NCBI GenBank assembly: GCA_946539475.1
Contig: CAMNHM010000008.1
Location: 1-43,349 of the forward strand
DNA: 43,349 nt
DNA from: an uncultured Prevotellaceae bacterium
GTDB lineage: Bacteria > Bacteroidota > Bacteroidia > Bacteroidales > Bacteroidaceae
Reading direction: 5' to 3'
Part shown: positions 15,430-24,943 of the stretch, piece by piece
Position numbering within the stretch: position 1 is the first letter of the stretch
Layout of the letters: each line of letters opens with the position of its first letter
Translations under genes and position numbers: made by a program
The notes under the pieces: generated by a model
Told to the model about the DNA's origin: nothing
Seen by the model: only the letters and a program-made list of their open reading frames with translations
Databases searched by the model: none

Positions 15430-17223
15430 ATGACACACCACGCAACTCGTCCGAATAGAGTCCACAGAAGTCCGTGGCTTCTACTATTGGCTATCATCGC
15501 ACCATTGTCAGTTCATGCACAGGTGGCGCAGTGGCTCATCCCTCCCCATTTCGACGAGATAGAGTTTCCTGCCGATGCCAACATCGCCATCACCGACTCG
15601 GCTAACGTCTCCACCATTTGGAGCCTGAAGGGTCGCCGCCTGCTCACCACTACCGAGATGGTGCACCCCTACTCCGACGGCCATGTCGTCACCACAGGCT
15701 ACGACGATGCCTATATCACCGGCATCTACGATGCCAATGGCACGCCGGTACCCTTCGAGAAGGTACAGCTGGGATGGGGCTACCCCTGTTTCCACGACGG
15801 TCATCTGCTTGTCCACGACGGCCACTATTTCCACTATATGGATGTCAACGGCAATGTCGACAACACCCTGTTCTGGCGAGCCTATCCCTTCTCGCAAGGC
15901 TATGCCTCATGCTTCACCTTCAAGGACCTGCGCAAGCAGAAAGACCCGTACTATCTGCTCATCGGCCGTGACCTCAGGCCTGTCGCCCTCTCTCTGGAAG
16001 GGAAGGCGTTGGGGCAGGATGATCCTGAGTTCATCTCGTCCTTCAACGACGAGGGGATGGCCATCATTGCCATTAAGCATCGCCTCTACCGCATCGATGC
16101 CGCCACCCTTGGCATCACCCCTTTCTATGCCGACGAGCAGGCAGAGAGCCAGAAGAGTCAAGCACGTGTCGACGGCGATGTCAGCCAGTGGCTCACCAAC
16201 CGCGAGGATTCGGCCCTCATCAAAGCGAAATGCGGGAAGACGACAGTGCAAATCACGCTCGACGATATGCTACGCCCGCTCGCCGTCACCACTGACGGCC
16301 GTCGCCATGAGTACCAGCGGAAGAGTGGCATACGTTTCGACGACAACTCCACCTTCACCACTCGAGAGACGCCAAGCGGCAAAGTCGGTTTTATGCAAGG
16401 CGACCGCGAGCTGCTGCCTCCCCAGTTCGACAAGGCGCTCTACATTTTCGGACAGCGTGCCCTCGTCGTCTTCAACGGAAAGTACGGCCTGCTGGAGATC
16501 CATCCCGACGACAGTCTGCGCCTCAGCCTGAACAAGGGCAATCCTGTTGCCTTCCGTCACCGCCGTTTCGACACAACCATCCGCATCGACATGCCCAGCT
16601 ATATCAATCCCGACGACACCAGCATCGAGCTCGACGGTCAGGCCGACTGCGTCATCGACAAGATATCGAAGGCCACACGGACCACGGAGTTTGGCAATTC
16701 GGTAGAATATAAGTGCGTGCTCAACATCCCACAGACCATCCCCGACGACGAGACCATAGAGCTCACCTATCCTCTCTATATCGTCCACGAGGGCCTGCGC
16801 ACGCCACTCACTTCCGTCAAGGTCGACGCCTGGCGTTATAAGTACCACAACGTCGACGTCAGCAACAAAGAGTCGTCCATCGCCAACGGCTCGCTCACCT
16901 TCTGCACCGATATCAGTGCTGAGCGCCTGCCGGGCGAGGACCTCTATCCCTACACCTGCAAGCTCGTCACCGAGTCGCTGCGATGGGAGTTCGTCGAGAA
17001 GGTCTCAGAGACACGCTACAAGTGGAAGGTCTACGACCTGAAGGAAGGTACCAACAACATCATCGTACAGATTCTTGAGGACGGCTGCCCGCCTGCCGAC
17101 TACACGTTCGAGGTCGACTATCAGCGACCTGTCGTCCCCACTGCCACCAACACTCCCGTCGTGCTAAAGGAGAAGAAGAAGAAGGCGACCACGCCTCCCG
17201 TCAAGCGTCATCTTGAGATCTAA
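15430..17223 (+). CDS. Exported WG-repeat-like protein with beta-rich C-terminus
   Basis: A 597-residue protein with a long basic start and a hydrophobic signal (about 14-30, ending Val-His-Ala-Gln). The region to about 370 carries repeated beta units of the WG-repeat type: for example a Gly-Lys-Val-Gly-Phe strand then a Leu-Leu-Pro-Pro-Gln-Phe-Asp-Lys turn, then Ala-Leu-Val-Val-Phe and Gly-Lys-Tyr-Gly-Leu. The rest (about 375-560) is beta-rich and may be Ig-like domains. A Lys-rich stretch sits near the C-terminus. Such proteins are often ligand- or protein-binding in the envelope. Placement between kinase and phosphatase genes suggests it works with the kinase sensor region, which is inference. 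It starts 40 nt after the kinase stop and ends 14 nt before the phosphatase ATG. Confidence 0.7.
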   Translation: MTHHATRPNRVHRSPWLLLLAIIAPLSVHAQVAQWLIPPHFDEIEFPADANIAITDSANVSTIWSLKGRRLLTTTEMVHPYSDGHVVTTGYDDAYITGIYDANGTPVPFEKVQLGWGYPCFHDGHLLVHDGHYFHYMDVNGNVDNTLFWRAYPFSQGYASCFTFKDLRKQKDPYYLLIGRDLRPVALSLEGKALGQDDPEFISSFNDEGMAIIAIKHRLYRIDAATLGITPFYADEQAESQKSQARVDGDVSQWLTNREDSALIKAKCGKTTVQITLDDMLRPLAVTTDGRRHEYQRKSGIRFDDNSTFTTRETPSGKVGFMQGDRELLPPQFDKALYIFGQRALVVFNGKYGLLEIHPDDSLRLSLNKGNPVAFRHRRFDTTIRIDMPSYINPDDTSIELDGQADCVIDKISKATRTTEFGNSVEYKCVLNIPQTIPDDETIELTYPLYIVHEGLRTPLTSVKVDAWRYKYHNVDVSNKESSIANGSLTFCTDISAERLPGEDLYPYTCKLVTESLRWEFVEKVSETRYKWKVYDLKEGTNNIIVQILEDGCPPADYTFEVDYQRPVVPTATNTPVVLKEKKKKATTPPVKRHLEI

Positions 17224-17237
17224 CCATCCGCACCGCC

Positions 17238-18107
17238 ATGAAAATCAGCATCTCAGCAACCACCGACGTGGGCCGTGGGCGTGAGAACAACGAGGACGCC
17301 TTCGTCTTCTGCCCCGACCTCTCCAACCCGCAGTGGCATCTCAGCGACACCGATGGCTACATCCCCCTCGGCCCTCTGGGCACACTCATCATCGTCGCCG
17401 ACGGCATGGGTGGTGCCAATGCCGGCGAGGTAGCATCGGCCGTCGCCACACAGACCATCCGCGAGGTTTTCACCTCAGCGCCACTCGCCGACATCATCAC
17501 AAGCGACGACAGCATACGGCAGCTCCTCGCGCATGCCATCAAAAAGGCTGACGAGGCCATCAACCTCAAGGTCTTCGACAGCCCCGACACAGCTGGCATG
17601 GGCACCACCATCGTCGTCTGCTGGATTACTCCGGCAAAAGCTTATGCCGCCTGGTGTGGCGACAGTCGCTGCTATCGTTATAACGATGTTGAGGGACTGC
17701 TGCCGCTCACCAAGGACCACTCCTACGTGCAGGAGCTCATCGACCGTGGTGAGCTCACCGAGGAGCAGGCATTCACCCATCCCGACAACAACATCATCAC
17801 ACGCGGCCTTGGCGACTTCGACACACTGGTGGCACCAGACATCAACGTCAGCGCCGTCAGCCCTTCCGACGTGTTCCTTCTCTGCTCCGACGGCCTGTGC
17901 GGATACTGCACCAACGACCAGATAGCCGCCATCCTCGCTGAGGGTCACGGCAACACCCGACGCTGCGCACAGCACTTACTGCAGAAGGCACTCGACGTGC
18001 CGGGCGACGACAACATCTGCATCGTCGTTGCCTCTGTCCTCGACGACGCGGCCTCCCCCCGCAGCGAGTCCTCCATCCGACATTTCTTCTCCAGGCTATT
18101 CGGCTGA
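17238..18107 (+). CDS. PP2C-family Ser/Thr protein phosphatase (PppA-like)
   Basis: A 289-residue cytosolic protein with all PP2C metal motifs: Arg15-Glu-Asn-Asn-Glu-Asp20, Ala54-Asp55-Gly-Met-Gly-Gly59, Gly-Asp142-Ser-Arg, Leu-Cys-Ser-Asp218-Gly-Leu and Gly-Asp257-Asp258-Asn. It removes phosphate from Ser/Thr using two Mn/Mg ions. It is the last gene of the operon and the natural counterpart of the kinase at 13872; in T6SS of Pseudomonas type the pair PpkA/PppA controls firing through an FHA protein. The ATG is 14 nt after the preceding stop. It is followed by a strong terminator hairpin at 18146. About 30 residues after the catalytic core are Arg/Ser-rich and hydrophobic, perhaps a membrane or protein contact. 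Confidence 0.95.
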   Translation: MKISISATTDVGRGRENNEDAFVFCPDLSNPQWHLSDTDGYIPLGPLGTLIIVADGMGGANAGEVASAVATQTIREVFTSAPLADIITSDDSIRQLLAHAIKKADEAINLKVFDSPDTAGMGTTIVVCWITPAKAYAAWCGDSRCYRYNDVEGLLPLTKDHSYVQELIDRGELTEEQAFTHPDNNIITRGLGDFDTLVAPDINVSAVSPSDVFLLCSDGLCGYCTNDQIAAILAEGHGNTRRCAQHLLQKALDVPGDDNICIVVASVLDDAASPRSESSIRHFFSRLFG

Positions 18108-18145
18108 TTCCTTATCTTCGGTCGCACAGCGATAGACATAGAAAG

Positions 18146-18184
18146 ACGAAGGGGGTGTGTCAAAATAGGCACACCCTCCTTCGT
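18146..18184. terminator. Shared bidirectional hairpin between convergent operons
   Basis: A 14-bp stem with one bulged A (arms 18146-18159 and 18170-18184) encloses a 10-nt loop. It lies between the PP2C stop (18107, + strand) and the end of the fimbrial operon (18201, - strand), so it can end transcription from both sides. The U-run after the stem is short in both directions. Confidence 0.75.
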
Positions 18185-18200
18185 TCTATACCCAGTCTCC

Positions 18201-18647
18201 CTAGGACATCTTCAGCATCTTACGTCGTACGTTATTAAGCAGGGAGGTGTAGAGCGTGTAGTGGCTCACAGAGAGATTTGAATGCATGACGAAATACCAC
18301 GCCACGACATTGGATGAGTAGATGAAGACACCCTGATGGATCAACTCCGCCAAGTCGTCGTAGAAACGCTCATAGGGGAAAGACTCAAGGTAAAAGTCGA
18401 AGCGGGCAATCTCCAGGCTCGGCTGGCTGGAATGCTCCATAAGCAGCAGGCGCCAACGATCGATAGCGGCGCTCAGCAGAGCATAGCCATCGGGCTTCGC
18501 CAAAGCCGACAGTGGCGACTCGTCGAGGAAGGGCAGGCGCTTGGGCATCCTGCTCGCCTGAATTCCTCGTTCGGCAACCATGGCCTCGAGCATCTCGACT
18601 CTTCGAGTCAGCAGTTCGAGTTTCTCAGTCCACTGTTCTTCGCTCAT
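18201..18647 (-). CDS. Small cytosolic coiled-coil protein, function unknown
   Basis: A 148-residue protein with no signal peptide or membrane span. Residues 1-30 form a likely coiled coil (Glu/Leu heptads); the middle holds a Pro-rich turn (about 33-45) and the rest is helical with many aromatic residues. It starts 38 nt after the stop of the 2080-residue T9SS protein and is the last gene of the fimbrial operon. I do not recognise the family. Being cytosolic, it cannot be a pilus subunit; a regulatory or chaperone-like role is possible but unsupported. Confidence 0.6.
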   Translation of the reverse strand: MSEEQWTEKLELLTRRVEMLEAMVAERGIQASRMPKRLPFLDESPLSALAKPDGYALLSAAIDRWRLLLMEHSSQPSLEIARFDFYLESFPYERFYDDLAELIHQGVFIYSSNVVAWYFVMHSNLSVSHYTLYTSLLNNVRRKMLKMS

Positions 18648-18685
18648 TGCTATCGTTTGTTTTCTTGATAGTTATGGTGTCAATG

Positions 18686-21600
18686 CTAGTTGGCTAGTTT
18701 CTTCACCCGCTGCAGCTTCTCGGTGTTCGCCTTTACGACGTAGACGCCACCTGAGGGCAGTCGGAAGCGATGCTCAGCAGTGCCGGGAGCAGAGCGGTAG
18801 ACGAGGCGTCCGCCAGCATCATAGGCACGCACCTCGGTGATGGGATCGCCGGTGGAAGAGAAGACGCTGACGATGCCTCCTATGTCGACCACCTGAAGCG
18901 TGCTCTCAGCGATGGCATCCTCAATCTCACTTCCCTTGACGATGAAGAAGCGATTCTGAGTACGTCCTGGCATGCTCGTCGAGAAGCCCGAGCGGAGGGG
19001 CACAGCCTGGTCGGTCTTCGCATCATAGAGCATGATGCTGTCGCCAAGAGTCTCCACTCCGTGGAAGGTCACTGCGACAGGTTCGTCGCTGTTGCTCTCA
19101 ATACCGATGGGCAGTGTCATGAAGTCGTGGATACGGTTGATGCTCGTTGCCAGACGGCCTGTCAGCGTGTAGACGACGGGAATGTTAGAGGTGATGTCAC
19201 TCACGACGAACGTCTCGAGGTCTTCCTCAGGCATGAACTTATTGCTGGCCTGTTCGCTCATCATCACGCGGGCCTCACTGCTGTTGCCGCCGCGCTGAGC
19301 ACTGATTGTCATCCACAGACGTGAGCCGCCGCCAGTAGAACTTCCCGAGGGAACAGTTCTTGGCGTATGCACCATCATGTCAGTGGTGTACTTCAGAGTC
19401 AGCTGGTTCAAGTCTTTTCCATCAACATCTTTCTTCTTGACAAAGAAGGCGTAACGTGGAGGAACAATTGTGTTGCCCTGCAGGTCAGTACCTGTACCGC
19501 TGTCGAAGCCGGCAAAGTTCATGTCAGTCCAATTCCATGTAGCGCCTGAAGGCTGCGTAGCAAGGTATGAGGTGGTCAGCGATGCGTCATCCGGATCGAT
19601 GTCACTACCCTTCATCACCAGATAGTAGGCGTAGATCGAGTCCTTATTCAGTTCGAAGAACTTTTTCATGTCGAGTCCGCTGATGAACGGGTTACCAGCC
19701 AGGAAGTAGCCCATGCTGCCCTGTCCCTCGTTCTTTAGCGTCACCGTATATTCAGTAGGCAGCGCCGTAGCATCAGGATCCTCGGTTGTTGGAGCAGCAA
19801 CAGGCGTCGTGAAATAGTCGGAACGCAGGCGACCGCGGTTGTCAAGCTTAACGGTGTTATCAGCTGTTGCTCCCTGAAGCATTGGGCGACCATCGTTGAT
19901 ATACACACGCACGCGGCGCACGAGTTGGTAGCTCTTACCCCAGTCCCAGATATCGTAGTACTGGTCGTCCTTCGGCAGGCGGAAGATGGTCTTCACCTTC
20001 TCATCATTATGAGGTTTGAAGTTATTGATTGGCATCACGCTGAAGCCACCCTGATCGTAGGGCACGGTATGGTCGTTGTGAGCACCGCTCCATGAGCCGC
20101 GTACTGCCACATTAATCTTACTATCACCGAAGGGCTTATAGACCAAGCGATTGAGGTAATCATCTGCATTGGTCTGCTGCCACTCAAAATGATTTCCACC
20201 ATCTGGTGACGACCAGTTACCCAGTCCTGAATCGCCTGTCTCTGCCTGCGAGGCATCATTGGCACTCCACACGGCACCACGCTCATAGAGCACAGCCTTT
20301 GCCTTATCCCACTGACGCTGATAGACGGCGGGAGCGAAACGGTCGTAGCCGAGGTTGTAGGTACCTGTAGCACTAGTGATAGAAGCCACTGGCAGTCCGT
20401 CGAAGGTGATAGGCTCGAAGTAAGTGGTCTCCTGACGTCCACTCCACGTTGGTGCGTACCACTCACCTGAGAGTGTTCCCTGCAGTGGCGAGCTCACGAG
20501 ATGCCACTGGTTCTTCGGCAGTGCGAACTCCACCCAAGCCTTATTATAATCAAGCAGGTGGGCATTGACGAGCTCCGTCTCCGACTGGAAAGCAATGCTA
20601 TCGCAAACATTGTCGTTATACAGCTCAGTCACCATATCGCCCAAAGCTCGATATGTCCAAGCAGAGTGTGCAGTGATACTATCCTGTACCCACTCATGCG
20701 CCTGGAAGTCGTAGCGGATAAGCGGAGAGGCTGTTGGACGAAGGGCAGGGAATCCCGTCTTCACTCCATTTACGACTTCATCGCCATCATCATAAAGCTC
20801 AGAAGCAGGCTTCACCTTCATTGATGTTGACGTTTCCGAGGAAACTGGGTTAGTTGACGGATCGATGCTCTGTGTTGCAACCTGACCGAAGTTTTCACTT
20901 GTCATCATCAGGATATTCGTGCAATAGAGAGGTGCAAAGCCTTGCTTACGACTACGGTCAGCTGGTGTAATGAAGTTTGTTTTAGTTGGATCATCACCCT
21001 GCTTTCCATTAGGCAGGTAATGTCTCAGATCTGTACCATTGCCAGCATACAGCTCATCATAGTCGGCACGACGCCAGTTTTCATCATTACTCCAGTCGGT
21101 ATTATCAGCACCACCAGTCCAAACCTGATAGTCAGGCACAATCTTGATGATGATATCAGCATTACCGTTACAAGTGAACTGATAACCTGCATTCAAATCC
21201 TCAACGAAGTAATAACGTAAGGTATAGCTGTAGCCTTCGCGTACCTGGAACTCCTTGTCAAAGTGAATCTTCAACAATCGTTCTACCTCACCTTGAGTCC
21301 AATAATTGTCATGCTTACCTACCAAGTAGTCAACTTTACCGACAGCAGGCGGCCAGGCATTGTTCTCATCCATCACAATGTTCTTCATGATGTAAGCCTG
21401 CATAAGACTATCGGTAGAGTTAGCAATTCTCACTTTAAGGAGGTCACTGCCAGCATCCGCCATCTTAACACCTGTACAAGAAGGCGTCACCACATTGATG
21501 TCACGCAAAGGAATATGTAACTCCTTATAATTTCCATCCCCATGATCGACCAGCTTCTCAAACTGACTCTTAGAGATTCGCAAGCTCAGCGTACCAAGAT

Positions 21601-24600
21601 TAGAAGGATAGTGCTTCTCGCTGAAGCCCACCTGCATGTGGGGTGCGTGGTCACTTACCCTCACCTTGAATGGCTGCGGCTCAGCACAGATATATACAAA
21701 GTCTTTTGCAGCCTCATTTATGTTCGCCTCGATAGGAATAGCAACGAACTTCACATATTTAATGGTGTCACCAAGGTAAATCTCATTGACCACATTAGTT
21801 TCATTGATCTGGACATCCACAATCTTGGTATGGATATAGAGTTGTGGTTTGCTGCCATCTGCAGGATTGGCCAATGAACGCAGATAATCCAGCATCCTAG
21901 GCGTAAAGGGTTGGATATTCTGATAAAGTGGATTCTGACCGAACCTGATATTTGGATCACTGAGGCTGGTCACATCAGGATTCATGAAGCGGAAGCATCT
22001 GACGGCATCGTAAAGATATAACTCCTTTTCTATGCCATTCTCAGTATAGGTAATATGCTGCTGCATATAATTCTCCACAGTAGCAGGAATACTGTCCACG
22101 CCCTCCGACTTCGGGACGCCCAGCCACCAGTCGAAATAGACCTCATCCATGATAACATAATCACCCGGATGATGAGTGCCATCATCGTCAGTATAACCTT
22201 CTTTCTTGGTATAGCCGGCAAGCTCCATGGCAAAAGTCTGGGTGGTGTATTCGCAGAACTCCAGATCCTCAATAGCAAGGCCTCCGATGGTTCCTACAAT
22301 TTCAACCTTGGGCACAAACCATAAGATGGATCGGTTGGAGCACTCGTTCAGCACGTTGAACAGCTGGTCGGTGACAAAGTTCATATTATCAAGCTCAGTA
22401 TCCGTCATCGGGTTCTTGCCGTGAACCATTGTCAGCAGCGCATAGTTGTGATAGAACTCCCACTCAAAGCCACCCATCGCACCGTTGAAGATGAGTCGAC
22501 GCTGGCCGTTGGCAGCCGTTGCCCCATAAACGGTGTTATCCGTGTCGAGAGCCATCTGTGCGAACGAAAACTCGGGGTGATCCTCAAAATATGGACTCCA
22601 TTGGAAATTACCGTAGGCAATCTTATGAGTCTCCGTGTCGCGCATGATTGACGCGACGAAAGCAGCTCTATAGACATCGCGATACTCCTCCACGTCGTAA
22701 CGGCCGGTATTGATATTCTCCTGCAGCTCCAGTCCAGTGACGGTGATTCCCTTATCTGCCAGACCCTGCTGGAACATCAGCAGGAAGTTGTCCCAGTCGA
22801 GATAGATGAACGAGAGGTATTGCTTGTCGGCATCAGCCACCGAGCTGGTGGCCTCGTCAAGACCCGTGGATAACAGCAGGCTCTCGAAATTGGTCTCCAG
22901 CTGAATGACGTTCAGGTCGCCACCGCAGAGCGGAGTCGTCAACTGAGGTCCTACTTCAGGCAACTGGGCATACACCCACACATCATCAAGGAAGTAGTCA
23001 CCACCAGAGGTTGAAGCGCAATTGTTTTCAATCTTCAGTTCATAGCTCACACAAGGATCGTTGAGGAAGAACTCAAAGTAGAACTGTTGCCAGCAATATC
23101 CATCTGACCCTGCTGCAGTAGAGTTAGTTAGATCGGTTGCTCCATAACTTCTATAATACTGACTGATCTGACCTGGGCAGAACGCATAAACCACCTTATC
23201 CGGTTGTCCCGGTGTTTTACCAATCACCTTCAGGATAACGCTGCCTGGAACAGTAGTAGCACTGGCTGCAATAGCAGACATCCAGCCTGAGCACATCATC
23301 TTCGTACCCATACAGAATGTACCTGTAAACGGCACGCTGGCTACTGTACCAGGTAGGTCGGAGGCATCAATGTAGAGGAAACCAGATTCTAAGTTAGGGT
23401 TAAGAATTTCACCGGTTTTCCTACTAACAGGATTTATGTCTAGTGTTTGATGAGCTGTGTTACCAACACCATACTCACCCCATACACAATAGTTAAATAC
23501 ATTATTTCCAAAAGGAGCAAAGGCATAGTTTGACTTTTGAGGGTTCAAAGGCAAAGCAGAATTGTTTGCTATTGTAAGGTTACCTGCAGTGTTACCTGGA
23601 TAAGTCGTCGTGCCCGTAGGAGTAACAAAAGTCTGTCCCTTAGGATAGTCGAAATCGATATGTGCGACAGGATCCTTGCCGCCTACCAACTCGCGAAGTC
23701 CCTGAGGTGAACGAGGTTGCAACTCCTGTTGAGCGTTGGCGCCTACAACATCCATCCATGGATAAACTTCACTATTATCGTCGAAGATAAGGGTAAACTT
23801 TGCCAATTGGAATCGTGTGGTACTGTTAGCACCGGTACGGGCATACACCTTGATCTCTGCATAACCACCAGAGGGAACCACTCCACTTGCAGGATATTGG
23901 AACTCTACCAATCGACGGCGATGGGTTGCGGCATTAGCGTAGTCTGGATTAGTTGGAGCATTGATAAACGCTGCATTTCTGATACCGGCATTATTATAAT
24001 TAGTTATCTCAATTTGAACATAATCATTGCTCGTGATATTCTGCAGGTTCTCGTCAGCAGTATTATTTGGATTACCATTAGTATAGAACCAATAATCCCA
24101 TAACTCCAAATCCAGAGGCACGAGATCAGCCCTAATGGTGTTATAAGCATTAGAGATACGGCGTGTGGGGAAGTGGATTGTCTGCTCTTCCAGCCAATTA
24201 TTGCTGCCGTAAGTCATTGCCGTAAGTTTGCGTGCCATTACGTTGGCATCGACCAATTCAAAATAATGACGAAGGGTCAGCGAAGGCTCAGTGAGATTAC
24301 CTGCGTTGGCACCATTAGCTTGGCCTGGATTCTGATATGCCAAATCACTATATCGTGATAAGTCTGCACCAATAACGAGACGGTCTTGCCCATTGGGGAG
24401 GCGAACTTGAATACTATGTGTGACAGTTTCAGTGTTATTGTTATTGGCTATTCGCTTGACACCACTTCCCATCACCAAACCATTATTGTAAACAAAAGCA
24501 CGCTTATTGGAATTATAGATACCATTGTGCAGAGGCATCTCATTGGTGCCATTATAGTAATACCAACGCTGGTAATTAGTGTGCTGAGAAGCAGTTCCGG

Positions 24601-24928
24601 CATTATTAGTAGTAAGGAAAACACGTGACCATTCGTTATGCCTCACATAATGAGTAACACGGTATTCCGAGATATTCTGCACTTGAATTCCGCTATAGGG
24701 ATTCGCCTTCATGCCCTCCCCCTTCTGCAAGAACTCTGGGGGGATGGTGGCATCCATTGCGTCTGCTCTGTTTGCGATATATCCTTGCTTATGTACGACT
24801 TTAGCATTCACGCGCGTACCATTACTATACTGCTGAGCCAGCACACTGCCGTGCATGGCAATGCCTGCGACGAGCAGCATGGCCATGCGCCGGAAGTGTC
24901 TATAGGAACAATATTTGGTATTCATCAT
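18686..24928 (-). CDS. Very large T9SS-secreted surface protein (2080 residues), candidate adhesin
   Basis: Signal peptide at the N-terminus (a basic RHFRRM stretch, hydrophobic core, ending Leu-Ala-Gln near residue 32). The last 80 residues form a typical type IX secretion C-terminal sorting domain: an Asp-Ala-Gly-Gly-Arg-Leu-Val-Tyr turn, then a Gly-Gly-Val-Tyr-Val-Val-Lys strand and a final Val-Lys-Lys-Leu. Between them lie beta-rich domains, including a Trp-Thr-Gly-Gly-Ala-Asp...Asp-Trp...Asn-Trp element common in T9SS surface proteins. It should cross the outer membrane by the Por machinery and be attached to the surface. It is the penultimate gene of the fimbrial operon, 15 nt after the upstream stop. 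Codon third positions in its N-terminal half (about 20500-24900) are visibly more A/T-rich than elsewhere in the operon, which may mark a transferred or recombined segment. Confidence 0.88.
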   Translation of the reverse strand: MMNTKYCSYRHFRRMAMLLVAGIAMHGSVLAQQYSNGTRVNAKVVHKQGYIANRADAMDATIPPEFLQKGEGMKANPYSGIQVQNISEYRVTHYVRHNEWSRVFLTTNNAGTASQHTNYQRWYYYNGTNEMPLHNGIYNSNKRAFVYNNGLVMGSGVKRIANNNNTETVTHSIQVRLPNGQDRLVIGADLSRYSDLAYQNPGQANGANAGNLTEPSLTLRHYFELVDANVMARKLTAMTYGSNNWLEEQTIHFPTRRISNAYNTIRADLVPLDLELWDYWFYTNGNPNNTADENLQNITSNDYVQIEITNYNNAGIRNAAFINAPTNPDYANAATHRRRLVEFQYPASGVVPSGGYAEIKVYARTGANSTTRFQLAKFTLIFDDNSEVYPWMDVVGANAQQELQPRSPQGLRELVGGKDPVAHIDFDYPKGQTFVTPTGTTTYPGNTAGNLTIANNSALPLNPQKSNYAFAPFGNNVFNYCVWGEYGVGNTAHQTLDINPVSRKTGEILNPNLESGFLYIDASDLPGTVASVPFTGTFCMGTKMMCSGWMSAIAASATTVPGSVILKVIGKTPGQPDKVVYAFCPGQISQYYRSYGATDLTNSTAAGSDGYCWQQFYFEFFLNDPCVSYELKIENNCASTSGGDYFLDDVWVYAQLPEVGPQLTTPLCGGDLNVIQLETNFESLLLSTGLDEATSSVADADKQYLSFIYLDWDNFLLMFQQGLADKGITVTGLELQENINTGRYDVEEYRDVYRAAFVASIMRDTETHKIAYGNFQWSPYFEDHPEFSFAQMALDTDNTVYGATAANGQRRLIFNGAMGGFEWEFYHNYALLTMVHGKNPMTDTELDNMNFVTDQLFNVLNECSNRSILWFVPKVEIVGTIGGLAIEDLEFCEYTTQTFAMELAGYTKKEGYTDDDGTHHPGDYVIMDEVYFDWWLGVPKSEGVDSIPATVENYMQQHITYTENGIEKELYLYDAVRCFRFMNPDVTSLSDPNIRFGQNPLYQNIQPFTPRMLDYLRSLANPADGSKPQLYIHTKIVDVQINETNVVNEIYLGDTIKYVKFVAIPIEANINEAAKDFVYICAEPQPFKVRVSDHAPHMQVGFSEKHYPSNLGTLSLRISKSQFEKLVDHGDGNYKELHIPLRDINVVTPSCTGVKMADAGSDLLKVRIANSTDSLMQAYIMKNIVMDENNAWPPAVGKVDYLVGKHDNYWTQGEVERLLKIHFDKEFQVREGYSYTLRYYFVEDLNAGYQFTCNGNADIIIKIVPDYQVWTGGADNTDWSNDENWRRADYDELYAGNGTDLRHYLPNGKQGDDPTKTNFITPADRSRKQGFAPLYCTNILMMTSENFGQVATQSIDPSTNPVSSETSTSMKVKPASELYDDGDEVVNGVKTGFPALRPTASPLIRYDFQAHEWVQDSITAHSAWTYRALGDMVTELYNDNVCDSIAFQSETELVNAHLLDYNKAWVEFALPKNQWHLVSSPLQGTLSGEWYAPTWSGRQETTYFEPITFDGLPVASITSATGTYNLGYDRFAPAVYQRQWDKAKAVLYERGAVWSANDASQAETGDSGLGNWSSPDGGNHFEWQQTNADDYLNRLVYKPFGDSKINVAVRGSWSGAHNDHTVPYDQGGFSVMPINNFKPHNDEKVKTIFRLPKDDQYYDIWDWGKSYQLVRRVRVYINDGRPMLQGATADNTVKLDNRGRLRSDYFTTPVAAPTTEDPDATALPTEYTVTLKNEGQGSMGYFLAGNPFISGLDMKKFFELNKDSIYAYYLVMKGSDIDPDDASLTTSYLATQPSGATWNWTDMNFAGFDSGTGTDLQGNTIVPPRYAFFVKKKDVDGKDLNQLTLKYTTDMMVHTPRTVPSGSSTGGGSRLWMTISAQRGGNSSEARVMMSEQASNKFMPEEDLETFVVSDITSNIPVVYTLTGRLATSINRIHDFMTLPIGIESNSDEPVAVTFHGVETLGDSIMLYDAKTDQAVPLRSGFSTSMPGRTQNRFFIVKGSEIEDAIAESTLQVVDIGGIVSVFSSTGDPITEVRAYDAGGRLVYRSAPGTAEHRFRLPSGGVYVVKANTEKLQRVKKLAN

Positions 24929-24943
24929 TATCTGCTCCTGTTT

